In this document: positions 53,509 to 62,942 of the stretch, in pieces
Position numbering within the stretch: the first letter of the stretch is position 1
Layout: each line of letters begins with the position of its first letter
NCBI RefSeq assembly: GCF_014695725.1
Contig: NZ_JACJOU010000019.1
Location: forward strand, 124,001 to 188,000
Origin: Microcoleus sp. FACHB-672
GTDB lineage: Bacteria; Cyanobacteriota; Cyanobacteriia; Cyanobacteriales; Oscillatoriaceae
Direction of reading: 5' to 3'
DNA length: 64,000 nucleotides
Notes under the pieces: model-generated
The model's database searches: none
Told to the model about the DNA's origin: nothing
Seen by the model: only the letters and a program-made list of their open reading frames with translations
Program-made: the position numbers and the translations under genes

Positions 53509-56331
53509 ATGAGGCAGTCCAGGCTGTACACTCTTCGCACCAAGCTGATCGTGTCCTTCTTGGTTGTTGCACTCATCCCCTTGAGCTTGCTGGCTGTTGT
53601 CAATAAACACACCACAGAAGCGGCACTAAGGGACAATGCCAACCAAGCCTTATTTGCAGCAGCCTCTCAAACTGCAACCAGCATAGACGCCTTTATCAAT
53701 AACAATCTCAACGCTGTTCGCGTCGAGGCGATTTTACCCGGATTGGCTACATATTTAAGCCTTCCTGCCTCAGAACGAGCCGGTAGTGCTGAACAGGCAA
53801 TGGCTAGGGCGACTTTACGCAGTCTCAGCCGTAAAGATACCGTAAATATCTTCTCCTATGCCCTGCTGGATCTACGAGGGCAGAATATACTTGATACCTA
53901 TACGCCCTATATCGGTCAAGACGAATCCAAGAGCGACTACTTTACTCAACCGCTTAAAACCGGCTTACCCTACGTCTCCACAATGCGGTTTTCCCCAACC
54001 GTTGCCGGCTTAGTTAACCTATATTTTAGTAGTCCTGTCCGCAATGCCACCGGAGAAATGATCGGAGTGCTGCGCGTATCCTATAACGCCACAGTTGTGC
54101 AGCAATTAGTGAGTTTGCAAACCGGACTGGCAGGGTCGCAATCATTTGCAATTTTACTGGACGAACATTACATTCACCTAGCCCACGGTATCAGACCGGC
54201 ATCCACTTTTAAATCGGTTGTGCCGTTAAAGCCGGCTTTATTCAAACAATTGCAAGCAGAAAAACGGCTACCCAATTTGTCGTCGGCAGATGAACTATCA
54301 ACCAACCTACCAGACTTTGAAAAAGGTTTAAAAAACGCCTCCACTCAGCCTTATTTCAAAACTCAACTGACAGGAACTGGCGATCAAATCAACTCAATCG
54401 CAGTCACCCCACTCAAAACCCAACCCTGGCTTGCCGTCTTTGCCCAGCCACAGGCCGTCTTTCTTGCCCCTATTCAAGCCCAAACTCGCGTCGCATTACT
54501 GTTAGCTACCATCATTGCCGGTGCCGTCACAATTGTTGCATTCAGTATCGCACAACTATTGGCTAAACCGATTATTTACTTAACCAATAAAGTTTCTCAA
54601 TTCACCGCCGGCAACATGGAAGTGCGGGTTCACATTCAAACAAAAGATGAAATTGGCCTACTTGCCGGTAGCTTTAATACAATGGCCGAGCAAGTTGGTA
54701 AACTTCTACGCGGACTAGAACAACGTACAACAGAACTCAAAGAAGCTGTCAACCAATTGCAAGGCGAAATGGGCGAACGAGTTCATGCCCAAGAAGCTCT
54801 TCGCAAGGCAAACGAAGAGCTAGAATTTCGAGTAGAAGAACGTACAGCAGAATTAAGAGAAACCAATGATCAATTGCAAGCAGAAATTGCCGAACGCCAA
54901 CGAGCAGAAGAAGAACTTAGAAAATCTCAGCAAAGACTTTCACTACTTTTTCAGCAAACCCCAGTCGCGGTCATTGAATGGAATACAGATTTTGAAATAA
55001 CTGCTTGGAACCCAGCCGCAGAATCAATTTTTGGATACAGTAAAAATGAAGTGATGGGTCGTCATGCAGCCGACTTACTCGTTCAAGAAAGCGTTAGAAC
55101 TCGGGTCAAGAAAATTCAACAAGCCCTTTTAGCCCGAGCCGGCGGCACTCGCAGCACCAACGAAAATATCACCAAAGATGGAAGAATTATTACCTGTGAG
55201 TGGTACAATACGCCCCTAATTGACGACAGCGGAAAAACCATCGGAGTCGCTGCTGTTGCTGTAGACATTACCGAGCGAAAACAAGCCGAAGAAGCATTAC
55301 AGCAAGCCGAAGAAAGATATCGCACTATCTTTGAAAACGCCACAGAAGGCATTTTTCAAACCACATCAGACGGACAATTTTTATCAGCAAATCCAGCCTT
55401 GGCTAGAATTTATGGCTACTCCTCTACAGAAGCACTCGTTGAAGATATCCGTGACATCAACCAGCAAATTTATATCGATGCAACCCGGCGTGCCGAATTT
55501 ATTGCCGCAATTGAAAAAGACAACGCTGTCGCTGAATTTGAATCTCAGATTTATCGCAAAGATGGCAACATTATTTGGATTTCAGAGAACGCACGCACCG
55601 TTCGTGATCCCACCGGCAACCTGCTTTACTACGAAGGCACTGTTGTAGACATCACCTATCGCAAAGTAGCGCAAGAAGCCCTGCGTTATCAACAGGAACA
55701 ATCAGAACTTCTCCTGCTGAATATTTTGCCAGAACCGATCGCTCAGCGCCTAAAACTGCATCCTAGAACCATTGCCGACAGCTTCGAGGAAGTCACCGTT
55801 CTATTTGCCGATATTGTAGGCTTCACCCAACTTTCTGCTCGAATTTCTCCCACCGAAATCGTCGAGTTACTTAACCAAATTTTCTCAGCATTTGACCATC
55901 TAGCTGAAAAGCACGGGTTAGAGAAAATTAAAACAATTGGGGATGCTTACATGGTCGTCGGTGGTTTGCCGGTGCCCCAAAATGATCATGCTGAAGCGGT
56001 TGCCGAAATGGCATTAGATATGATGCAGGCTATTATTAAATTTAACGCCCGCACCGGCGAAGCACTTGAAATCCGGGTTGGCATCAGCACCGGACCCGTA
56101 GTTGCCGGCGTCATCGGACTCAAAAAATTCATCTACGACTTGTGGGGAGACACCGTCAATACCGCCAGCCGCATGGAGTCTCAGGGCATTCCCGGTGCCA
56201 TTCAAGTCACAGCCGGCACCTACGAGCGTTTGCGCGATAAATATCACTTTCAAAAACGAGACCCGATCCAAGTTAAAGGTAAAGGAGAAATGACAACCTA
56301 TCTGCTCACAGGAAGACATCTAGAATCCTAG
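53509..56331 (+). CDS. Receptor adenylate cyclase 4: dCache-HAMP-coiled coil-PAS-PAS-class III cyclase
   Basis: 940 residues. Helix about 10-30, dCache-type sensor (about 35-325), helix about 330-355, HAMP (355-410), a coiled coil (about 412-478), PAS (482-595), a second PAS (600-725) almost the same as the PAS next to the catalytic part of cyclases 1 and 2, and the cyclase domain (755-935). LFADIVGFTQ, EKIKTIGDAYMVVGG and YDLWGDTVN are intact, so ATP is the expected substrate. Its position right after two binding proteins suggests they may present ligand to its sensor; this is inference. Confidence 0.92.
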   Translation: MRQSRLYTLRTKLIVSFLVVALIPLSLLAVVNKHTTEAALRDNANQALFAAASQTATSIDAFINNNLNAVRVEAILPGLATYLSLPASERAGSAEQAMARATLRSLSRKDTVNIFSYALLDLRGQNILDTYTPYIGQDESKSDYFTQPLKTGLPYVSTMRFSPTVAGLVNLYFSSPVRNATGEMIGVLRVSYNATVVQQLVSLQTGLAGSQSFAILLDEHYIHLAHGIRPASTFKSVVPLKPALFKQLQAEKRLPNLSSADELSTNLPDFEKGLKNASTQPYFKTQLTGTGDQINSIAVTPLKTQPWLAVFAQPQAVFLAPIQAQTRVALLLATIIAGAVTIVAFSIAQLLAKPIIYLTNKVSQFTAGNMEVRVHIQTKDEIGLLAGSFNTMAEQVGKLLRGLEQRTTELKEAVNQLQGEMGERVHAQEALRKANEELEFRVEERTAELRETNDQLQAEIAERQRAEEELRKSQQRLSLLFQQTPVAVIEWNTDFEITAWNPAAESIFGYSKNEVMGRHAADLLVQESVRTRVKKIQQALLARAGGTRSTNENITKDGRIITCEWYNTPLIDDSGKTIGVAAVAVDITERKQAEEALQQAEERYRTIFENATEGIFQTTSDGQFLSANPALARIYGYSSTEALVEDIRDINQQIYIDATRRAEFIAAIEKDNAVAEFESQIYRKDGNIIWISENARTVRDPTGNLLYYEGTVVDITYRKVAQEALRYQQEQSELLLLNILPEPIAQRLKLHPRTIADSFEEVTVLFADIVGFTQLSARISPTEIVELLNQIFSAFDHLAEKHGLEKIKTIGDAYMVVGGLPVPQNDHAEAVAEMALDMMQAIIKFNARTGEALEIRVGISTGPVVAGVIGLKKFIYDLWGDTVNTASRMESQGIPGAIQVTAGTYERLRDKYHFQKRDPIQVKGKGEMTTYLLTGRHLES

Positions 56332-56471
56332 GCATTAACCATCATCTCCCCCATGTCCCTACCTTTAGGTTGGCGCAGCTATGCCCCATGCCCCTCTCTC
56401 TACAAATCCGCAGACTGAGTGTCAGCTGTGTTACCATCTGTGAAAAATCTTCTCGCTATATCGATATATCA

Positions 56472-56972
56472 ATGGGCAAGGTTCTAGTCCTTAACGCCTC
56501 CTACGAACCGCTGAACATCACCAGCTGGCGACGTGCGGTCGTTTTGTTGCTCAAGGGTAAAGCGGAACAAGTCGAACACAACGGCAAGTACCTCTATGCC
56601 GAATTCCCGCTGCCAACGGTAATTCGGCTACGTTACTACGTCCGGGTTCCTTACAAGGAAATTCCCCTAACCCGCCGAAATATCCTCCATCGGGACAGTC
56701 ACTCCTGTCAATACTGCGGTTACACTGGTGATGATTTAACGCTCGACCATGTGATACCGCGTTCACGGGGGGGCGGTGATAGTTGGGAAAACATCGTAAC
56801 AGCTTGCGTGCGATGTAATGTCAGAAAAGGCAATCGCACCCCAAAAGAAGCCAATATGTTTTTGGAGTATCCGCCGCGTCAACCGTACAGCAGTCTCTAC
56901 TTCGAGGTCAGCAAATACCTAAAAACCGGCTTGCATGATGAATGGCAAAAATATGTGATTGGTAGCAGCTAA
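56472..56972 (+). CDS. HNH endonuclease
   Basis: 166 residues from the ATG at 56472 (the frame is open further upstream without a good start). The N-terminal part KVLVLNASYEPLNITSWRRAVVLLLKGKAE is typical of the widespread cyanobacterial HNH protein. The HNH motif (about 83-130) has two zinc knuckles (CQYC and CVRC) around LDHVIPRSRGG and ENIVTACVRCN. It is a predicted metal-dependent DNA nickase/endonuclease of unknown role, not linked to a phage or an R-M partner here. A strong terminator overlaps its stop codon. Confidence 0.92.
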   Translation: MGKVLVLNASYEPLNITSWRRAVVLLLKGKAEQVEHNGKYLYAEFPLPTVIRLRYYVRVPYKEIPLTRRNILHRDSHSCQYCGYTGDDLTLDHVIPRSRGGGDSWENIVTACVRCNVRKGNRTPKEANMFLEYPPRQPYSSLYFEVSKYLKTGLHDEWQKYVIGSS

Positions 56973-57006
56973 GCCCCCAGCATTGAATGAAATGCGGGGG
57001 CTTTTT
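56971..57006 (+). terminator. Strong terminator after the HNH gene
   Basis: AAGCCCCC and GGGGGCTT pair, the stem continues with GCATT / AATGC after a one-base bulge, and TTTTT follows. The first bases are the last two of the stop codon. Confidence 0.88.
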
Positions 57007-57385
57007 GCATGGGCTATCGGCGAACTCTGCTGTGCGGCGAGAGTTCGCCGATAATCTATGTGCCGGCATCTGTCGAGTGGCAGCACCAAAGCGCCCTTTG
57101 GGGTGTTTTAATCGCCCAGGCACAGTTCGCTATTCTCCATGCCGGCAGACGTATTCCCCCATCCTATTTTTTTTGTCAAGATTAGAAAGTAGCAGATTCA
57201 ATTGAGCAACGGTCGGCAGCATAGCTTGGAAGCAGTCGAGCCACGACTGGTATAAAATTTTTTTGCTTCGCACAAGCAAATCCTCTTCTTCAGCCTAGAA
57301 ATTGTCGGCTGCAAACAAAAAACCCGTACCCAAAAGATGCAGACTAAAGTTCTGTGTCAGTTTAATAAAAAAAATTGAGGAGCCA
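57007..57385. other. Intergenic region before the DHH phosphoesterase
   Basis: 379 bases. It contains the 14-bp hairpin at 57015-57053. The promoter of the DHH gene probably lies within 57180-57330. A TTG at 57302 could start the DHH protein earlier, but it lacks a ribosome-binding site. Confidence 0.4.
57015..57053. repeat. 14-bp perfect hairpin downstream of the HNH terminator
   Basis: TATCGGCGAACTCT (57015-57028) and AGAGTTCGCCGATA (57040-57053) pair perfectly with an 11-base loop. It lies eight bases after the T-run of the HNH terminator, with no T-run of its own. Confidence 0.6.
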
Positions 57386-58603
57386 GTGACCTACTCAGGT
57401 GGAGAACCCAACAATAATCTGGGTCAGCAAGACGTTGCGGTGATCATACCGCCCGCAGTGTCTAACGGCCTTGCGAAAACGCCGGCTCAGTTCCTAGAAA
57501 AGAAAGTGGAAGCCTTTCGCCAAACCCTAGAACGGCATAGAGGCCAGCGCCAGTTGGTGATTTTACAGGATTTCCCTGACCCAGACGCCCTTTCGGGTGC
57601 TTGGGCGTACCAGTTAATCGCCCAGCAATATGACATTCACTGTGACATTGTCTACGCCGGCGCTCTCAGCCATCAAGAAAACATCGCCCTAGTCAAACTC
57701 ACAGGGTTGCCGGTGCAGCGCTTTCCAGTTGAAACCGCTAAAAATAAAAATTTATCGATATATGACGGTTGCGTTTTGATCGATAACCAAGGCACTACCA
57801 GCGGATTAACCCAGCTGGTACTGTCAGCCGGCATCCCCATGACCGTCGTTATCGACCATCACAGTTTGCAGGCCGATCTTAAACCAGAATTTCTGGATAT
57901 TCGCCCTTCCACACGAGCAACCGCAACAATTTTGACCCATTATCTCCAAGCCGGTTTGCTCAAGCTTGATAGCAGCATTGCGGATCATGTCAAGTGTGCC
58001 ACCGCTTTAATGCACGGGTTGCGGTCTGATACCGGCGGCATGAGACTTGCTCAAGAAGAGGATTTCTTAGCAGCCGCCTACCTCAGCCGCTTTTATGACG
58101 CCCAGTTGCTCAGTGCAGTGCTCCAGGCATCTCGCTCTAAACGGGTGATGGATGTCATAGAGCGCTCACTGCACAACCGTATTGTTCAAAATAACTTTTC
58201 TATTGCCGGTGTGGGCTACCTACGTTACGACGACAGAGATGCCATCCCCCAAGCTGCCGACTTTTTACTGACCGAAGAAAACGTCCATACTGCGGTCGTT
58301 TACGGGATTGTTCACGATGAGGACGAAGAACTCGAAGTCGTCACCGGCTCTCTGCGAACCGATAAAATTACCCTCGATCCTGACGAATTTATTAAAGAAG
58401 CTTTTGGCCAAGATGCCCACGGGCGCTTTTTTGGGGGTGGCAGAAGTCAGGCGGGAGGCTTTGAAATTCCGATGGGATTTCTCTCTGGCTGCAACGAAAA
58501 TAAAGACTATGCCCGGATGAAGTGGGAAGTGTTTGATGCCCAAATCAAGCAAAAGCTGCTCAGGTTGGTCAGTCCCAAGGATGACTTGATCCAAACAGAA
58601 TAG
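57386..58603 (+). CDS. DHH-family phosphoesterase (NrnA-like)
   Basis: 405 residues from the GTG at 57386, chosen because GAGGAG lies just upstream; a TTG at 57302 would add 28 residues. Motifs: DFPDPDALSGAWAYQ (metal-binding Asp cluster), LIDNQG, VIDHHS (the DHH signature), and a C-terminal DHHA1-type domain with GGGRSQAGG. The family includes oligoribonucleases, pAp phosphatases and cyclic dinucleotide phosphodiesterases of the NrnA/GdpP type. It has no membrane or GGDEF part, so it is NrnA-like. It may degrade pAp or short RNA/dinucleotides; the exact substrate is uncertain. Confidence 0.88.
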   Translation: MTYSGGEPNNNLGQQDVAVIIPPAVSNGLAKTPAQFLEKKVEAFRQTLERHRGQRQLVILQDFPDPDALSGAWAYQLIAQQYDIHCDIVYAGALSHQENIALVKLTGLPVQRFPVETAKNKNLSIYDGCVLIDNQGTTSGLTQLVLSAGIPMTVVIDHHSLQADLKPEFLDIRPSTRATATILTHYLQAGLLKLDSSIADHVKCATALMHGLRSDTGGMRLAQEEDFLAAAYLSRFYDAQLLSAVLQASRSKRVMDVIERSLHNRIVQNNFSIAGVGYLRYDDRDAIPQAADFLLTEENVHTAVVYGIVHDEDEELEVVTGSLRTDKITLDPDEFIKEAFGQDAHGRFFGGGRSQAGGFEIPMGFLSGCNENKDYARMKWEVFDAQIKQKLLRLVSPKDDLIQTE

Positions 58604-58709
58604 TTTTTTGTCTGTTGCCGGCTGTTTGGGCTTAGTTACCCCACATTTGAGGCTTCATGCCCCATCCTTAGATAACATCCTCTCTACCCGCGCCCATATC
58701 TGACGATCC

Positions 58710-59210
58710 ATGACCGCAAAACTCTACTTTATCCGTCACGGCATTGCAGTAGACCCGCAAGACTGCGATCGCGACGAAGAACGCCCGCTCACAGAAGAAG
58801 GCCATCGCAAAACCAAGCAGGTGGCTAAACGGCTACACCAGATGGATATCGCGTTTGATTTAATACTCACCAGTCCCTTGGTGCGAGCTCGCCAAACCGC
58901 TGACATCCTGAAAACAGCCGATTTGTCTGGCAAAATCGAAGAATCAGAATTCCTGGCCCCGAATGGTGACATCAGCAGCTGGCTGGGTTGGTTAGACACC
59001 TGGCTGCGAGCCGGCGGCACTAGTTTAGCGCTGGTTGGTCATCAGCCGGATCTGGCAAATTGGGCTGAAATCTTGGTTTGGGGGGAAGCGCGAGAGGGAC
59101 TCGTCCTCAAAAAAGCCGGCATCATCGGTTTAATGCTGCCAGACACTGGGCTGCCGGTGGGCCGGAGTTTGATGTTCTGGCTAACAGCGCCCAAGTTCTT
59201 ACTGGTGTAG
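58710..59210 (+). CDS. sixA: Phosphohistidine phosphatase SixA
   Basis: 166 residues. Histidine-phosphatase superfamily with the catalytic RHG in LYFIRHGIAVDP (His9), the second Arg in SPLVRARQTADIL, and the late His in LVGHQPDL. SixA removes phosphate from histidine phosphotransfer proteins. It follows the DHH gene by 106 bases on the same strand and precedes gltA. Confidence 0.92.
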   Translation: MTAKLYFIRHGIAVDPQDCDRDEERPLTEEGHRKTKQVAKRLHQMDIAFDLILTSPLVRARQTADILKTADLSGKIEESEFLAPNGDISSWLGWLDTWLRAGGTSLALVGHQPDLANWAEILVWGEAREGLVLKKAGIIGLMLPDTGLPVGRSLMFWLTAPKFLLV

Positions 59211-59303
59211 CCGGTGTTCAACAATTTATGTAAAACCAGGAACACCACCAGAGTTTCTGGTAAGTTAGCCTAATGATATTTCACTCAAGTAAAGAGTAGA
59301 GCT

Positions 59304-60461
59304 ATGACTGCCGCCGGTGAATTAAAGATAGGGTTAGAATTTAAGCCCGGTTTAGAAGGGGTTCCCGTTACTCTATCCAGCATCAGCTATGTGGATGGAC
59401 ATAAAGGGGTGCTGGAGTATCGGGGTATTCCTATTGAAGAACTTGCAGAAAAAAGCACTTTTCTGGAAACTTCCTATTTATTAATCTGGGGTGAACTTCC
59501 TACCCAGGAAGAGTTAGAAGCCTTTGAGCATGAAATTCGCTACCACCGGCGCATCAAATATCGCATCCGGGATATGATGAAATGTTTTCCCGAAAGCGGT
59601 CACCCGATGGATGCCTTGCAAGCCTGTGCGGCTGCTCTTGGCTTGTTCTATTCCCGTCGCGCCTTAGATAACCCCGCTTATATCCGCGATGCAGTCGTGC
59701 GGCTGCTCGCTAAAATTCCTACGATGGTTGCAGCTTTCCAGCTCATGCGGAATGGGAACGACCCCGTCCAACCCCGCGATGACTTGGACTACTCAGCCAA
59801 CTTTCTGTATATGCTGACTGAGCAGGAACCCGATCCTCTGGCAGCACGCGTGTTTGATGTTTGCCTCACCCTTCATGCAGAACACACGCTTAATGCTTCC
59901 ACCTTCTCGGCACGAGTGACCGCATCTACCCTCACCGATCCTTACGCCGTGGTGGCTTCAGCAGTAGGAACCCTAGCAGGACCCTTGCATGGGGGCGCGA
60001 ATGAAGAAGTGATCACAATGTTGGAAGAGATTGGTTCTGTAGACAATGTCCGTGCCTACGTTGAAGATTGTGTGCAGCGCAAGTCGAAAATTATGGGCTT
60101 TGGCCACCGAGTTTACAAAGTCAAAGATCCACGAGCCACAATTCTGCAACACCTCGCCGAACAGCTTTTTGAGAAGTTTGGCCACGACGATTATTATGAT
60201 ATCGCCGTCGCCTTGGAGAAAGCTGTCGAGGAAAAACTAGCCCATAAAGGCATTTATCCCAATGTGGATTTCTACTCTGGCCTGGTTTATCGCAAAATGG
60301 GCATTCCCATCGACTTGTTCACCCCGATTTTTGCGATCGCACGGGTTGCCGGCTGGTTAGCTCACTGGAAAGAACAGCTGGCGGAAAACCGGATCTACCG
60401 GCCTACCCAAATTTACACCGGCAATCATGCTGCTCCTTACGTTCCCATCGAAGAACGTTAG
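59304..60461 (+). CDS. gltA: Citrate synthase
   Basis: 385 residues, the short type II-like/Gram-positive-size citrate synthase. Motifs: GYRG-like VLEYRGIPIEELAE, HGGANEEV, and the active-site segment GFGHRVYKVKDPRA. The catalytic His and Asp positions look intact. It condenses acetyl-CoA and oxaloacetate, feeding 2-oxoglutarate for nitrogen assimilation in the incomplete cyanobacterial TCA pathway. Its own terminator lies downstream, so it is not in one transcript with the ndh genes. Confidence 0.95.
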   Translation: MTAAGELKIGLEFKPGLEGVPVTLSSISYVDGHKGVLEYRGIPIEELAEKSTFLETSYLLIWGELPTQEELEAFEHEIRYHRRIKYRIRDMMKCFPESGHPMDALQACAAALGLFYSRRALDNPAYIRDAVVRLLAKIPTMVAAFQLMRNGNDPVQPRDDLDYSANFLYMLTEQEPDPLAARVFDVCLTLHAEHTLNASTFSARVTASTLTDPYAVVASAVGTLAGPLHGGANEEVITMLEEIGSVDNVRAYVEDCVQRKSKIMGFGHRVYKVKDPRATILQHLAEQLFEKFGHDDYYDIAVALEKAVEEKLAHKGIYPNVDFYSGLVYRKMGIPIDLFTPIFAIARVAGWLAHWKEQLAENRIYRPTQIYTGNHAAPYVPIEER

Positions 60462-60525
60462 TTGAAGAAGAGGAAGCTGACTTGCTAAGTCTCACTTCGG
60501 GGGGCATTGCCATTTCTTAACAACA

Positions 60526-60560
60526 AAAGCCTTCAGCCTTTTCAGTCTGAAGGTTTTTTA
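60526..60560 (+). terminator. Terminator after gltA
   Basis: CCTTCAG (60530-60536) pairs with CTGAAGG (60547-60553), followed by TTTTTTAT. Correctly placed about 65 bases after the gltA stop. Confidence 0.75.
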
Positions 60561-60675
60561 TAACCATTCTCACGACTGTTCAATCTAGGGTTTCAAACCC
60601 TAATGGCTCCTTATGACTCCTTGAGAACCACCCTTGCCGGTCTTGACGCTCAACAGATCACCCGTTTTAGAGGGG

Positions 60676-60725
60676 TTTGGGGGACGCAACCGTCCTCCAA
60701 AGGGGGGTTTGGGGGCTTCCCCCTA
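60676..60725. repeat. G-rich double hairpin
   Basis: TTTGGGGGACG and CGTCCTCCAAA form an 11-bp stem (one G-U) with loop CAAC. It is directly followed by GGGGG-CTT-CCCCC. The unit AGGGG(GG)TTTGGGGG occurs twice as a direct repeat. From memory, this resembles intergenic repeats common in filamentous cyanobacteria. Confidence 0.55.
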
Positions 60726-61009
60726 AGGTATTTCTGACTTTCCCCAATCTTTCATCCAATTGAGACCCGCTCTATATCAATATCAATTTTGGATGGTCGC
60801 TGTGATTGAATCAGATGTTTGAACAATGTTGGCCAATTCATAAAATAAATCTCTTAAAATAACCTAATTGCTCCAAAACGATAATCAATTATCTGGGGTA
60901 TGAATAAGTAAAATGTCTCACTCTGAATTTTCTGGTGTAAACCGTCGAGCGATATACTAAGCAGTGGGGCGGTAAAAAATCTTCATAATCTATCATCTAA
61001 ACGGGAAAC

Positions 61010-62128
61010 ATGAACCCAGGAATTGATCTGCAAGGAACTTTTATTCAGTCCCTCATAGATTTGGGGGTGCAGGCAGAGATCGCCCAAGTCCTTTGGTTGC
61101 CCCTGCCGATGGTGCTGATGCTGGTTGGGTCCACTGTAGGCGTGCTAGTGGCAGTCTGGCTAGAGCGAAAAATTTCAGCAGCAGCGCAACAGCGGATAGG
61201 CCCAGAATTTGCTGGCCCTCTTGGCGTGCTGCAACCCGTTGCTGATGGTCTAAAGCTGGTTTTCAAAGAGGATATTATTCCCGGCCAAGCTGACCCATTG
61301 CTGTTTACCCTAGGACCCATTATTGTCGTCATTCCAGTCTTTCTGTCCTACGTGATCGTACCCTTTGGACAGAATCTGGTAATTACAGATGTGGGAATGG
61401 CCGTATTTTTGTGGATTGCCCTGTCTAGCATTCAGCCCATTGGTTTGCTGATGTCAGGCTATGCCTCGAACAACAAATACGCCCTACTAGGTGGACTTCG
61501 CGCAGCAGCGCAGTCAATCAGCTATGAAATTCCCCTGGCGCTGTCGGTACTGGCGATCGCCATGATGTCCAATAGCCTCAGCACCATCGACATCGTGCAG
61601 CAGCAATCTGGCTATGGAATTATCGGCTGGAATGTCTGGCGTCAGCCGGTGGGTTTGCTGATCTTTTGGATTGCGGTTTTGGCAGAATGCGAACGCCTAC
61701 CCTTTGACTTGCCAGAAGCCGAAGAAGAGTTGGTGGCGGGATACCAGACTGAGTATGCCGGCATGAAGTTCGCTCTGTATTATCTCGCTTCCTATGTGAA
61801 CCTCGTGCTTTCTTCCCTGCTGGTGGCAGTGCTTTATTTGGGAGGATGGGATTTTCCGATTCCCCTGGGGATGCTAGCCGGCTGGTTAGGTGTCAGTGAA
61901 ACAACTCCTTGGGTACAGATGATTACCGCAACCCTGGGAATCACAATGACCCTGCTAAAAGCTTATTTCTTTGTCTTCCTAGCCATCCTGCTGCGCTGGA
62001 CTGTCCCACGCGTCCGCATTGACCAGCTGCTCGATCTGGGCTGGAAGTTCCTGTTGCCGGTGGCGCTGGTAAACCTGCTGCTCACTGCAGCACTGAAGCT
62101 GGCATTTCCCTTTGCTTTCGGCGGTTAA
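61010..62128 (+). CDS. ndhA: NAD(P)H-quinone oxidoreductase subunit 1 (NdhA)
   Basis: 372 residues, eight membrane helices, homologous to NuoH/ND1. Signature segments: [51 protein letters not shown], and [31 protein letters not shown]. The subunit joins the membrane arm to the hydrophilic arm and forms part of the plastoquinone site of NDH-1. It is first in the conserved ndhA-I-G-E order. Confidence 0.98.
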   Translation: MNPGIDLQGTFIQSLIDLGVQAEIAQVLWLPLPMVLMLVGSTVGVLVAVWLERKISAAAQQRIGPEFAGPLGVLQPVADGLKLVFKEDIIPGQADPLLFTLGPIIVVIPVFLSYVIVPFGQNLVITDVGMAVFLWIALSSIQPIGLLMSGYASNNKYALLGGLRAAAQSISYEIPLALSVLAIAMMSNSLSTIDIVQQQSGYGIIGWNVWRQPVGLLIFWIAVLAECERLPFDLPEAEEELVAGYQTEYAGMKFALYYLASYVNLVLSSLLVAVLYLGGWDFPIPLGMLAGWLGVSETTPWVQMITATLGITMTLLKAYFFVFLAILLRWTVPRVRIDQLLDLGWKFLLPVALVNLLLTAALKLAFPFAFGG

Positions 62129-62278
62129 CCGGCACTCAGTTTTTTGGGGAGGATTATTGAAGCGGCAATGATCTGCTAAACCCTCCCCAAAATTAAGGCT
62201 CAAACAACTGAAAGCTCATCGCTAACCGCTCAGAAAAAGCAAATCGCTTAAAACCTGAAAAGACAGATTGAGAACATC

Positions 62279-62863
62279 ATGCTAAAGTTTCTTAACCAAG
62301 TCGGTAACTATACCAAAGAAGCGGTTCAAGCTGCGAAGTATATCGGTCAAGGACTGTCCGTTACCTTTGACCATATGCGCCGGCGTCCGGTTACAGTGCA
62401 GTATCCCTACGAAAAGCTCATCCCTTCGGAACGCTTCCGGGGGAGAATTCACTTTGAATTTGATAAGTGTATCTCCTGCGAAGTTTGCGTGCGGGTTTGC
62501 CCGATCAACTTGCCGGTGGTGGATTGGACATTTATTAAGGAAAGCAAAAAGAAACAGCTCAAGCACTACAGCATTGACTTCGGCGTTTGTATCTTTTGTG
62601 GCAACTGTGTGGAATATTGCCCCACGAACTGTCTGTCTATGACAGAAGAATATGAACTGGCAACCTATGACCGGCACGAGTTGAACTTTGACAACGTCGC
62701 CCTCGGACGGCTGCCTTACAAAGTCACAGATGACCCAATGGTGACGCCTCTGCGAGAATTCGCCTACCTGCCCAAAGGGGTAGACAGTGCCCACGACTTG
62801 CCGGCAAATGCCCGTCGTGCCGGTAAGCGTCCAGAGGAAATTCTTGAGGAAATGGAAAAATAA
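62279..62863 (+). CDS. ndhI: NAD(P)H-quinone oxidoreductase subunit I (NdhI)
   Basis: 194 residues with two [4Fe-4S] ferredoxin motifs, [12 protein letters not shown] (about residues 64-75) and [12 protein letters not shown] (about 104-115), as in NuoI. It carries electrons toward plastoquinone at the interface of the hydrophilic arm. In cyanobacteria, reduced ferredoxin is the likely donor. It follows ndhA by 150 bases. Confidence 0.98.
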   Translation: MLKFLNQVGNYTKEAVQAAKYIGQGLSVTFDHMRRRPVTVQYPYEKLIPSERFRGRIHFEFDKCISCEVCVRVCPINLPVVDWTFIKESKKKQLKHYSIDFGVCIFCGNCVEYCPTNCLSMTEEYELATYDRHELNFDNVALGRLPYKVTDDPMVTPLREFAYLPKGVDSAHDLPANARRAGKRPEEILEEMEK

Positions 62864-62893
62864 GGTCTGGGGGCTAGCGGCTACAGCAACCCT

Positions 62894-62942
62894 CAACTAG
62901 CAACTAGCCACTGGCAACTGACAACTGACAAAGGACAAAACA
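62894..62942. repeat. Heptamer tandem repeat carrying the ndhG ribosome-binding site
   Basis: Seven units of seven bases in phase: CAACTAG, CAACTAG, CCACTGG, CAACTGA, CAACTGA, CAAAGGA, CAAAACA. The sixth unit supplies AAGGA, eight bases before the GTG start of ndhG. This is an STRR-type repeat known from filamentous cyanobacteria. Confidence 0.75.

Larger units (their letters stand above)
60462..61009. other. Intergenic region between gltA and ndhA
   Basis: 548 bases. It contains the gltA terminator (60526-60560) and a G-rich double hairpin (60676-60725), then an AT-rich part (60760-61000) that presumably holds the ndhAIGE promoter. No gene seen. Confidence 0.45.

Noticed and set aside
33767-56972. 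The C5 methyltransferase and the HNH endonuclease as a restriction-modification pair
   Set aside because: They lie about 22 kb apart on opposite strands with sensory genes between them. The HNH protein belongs to a widespread stand-alone cyanobacterial family.
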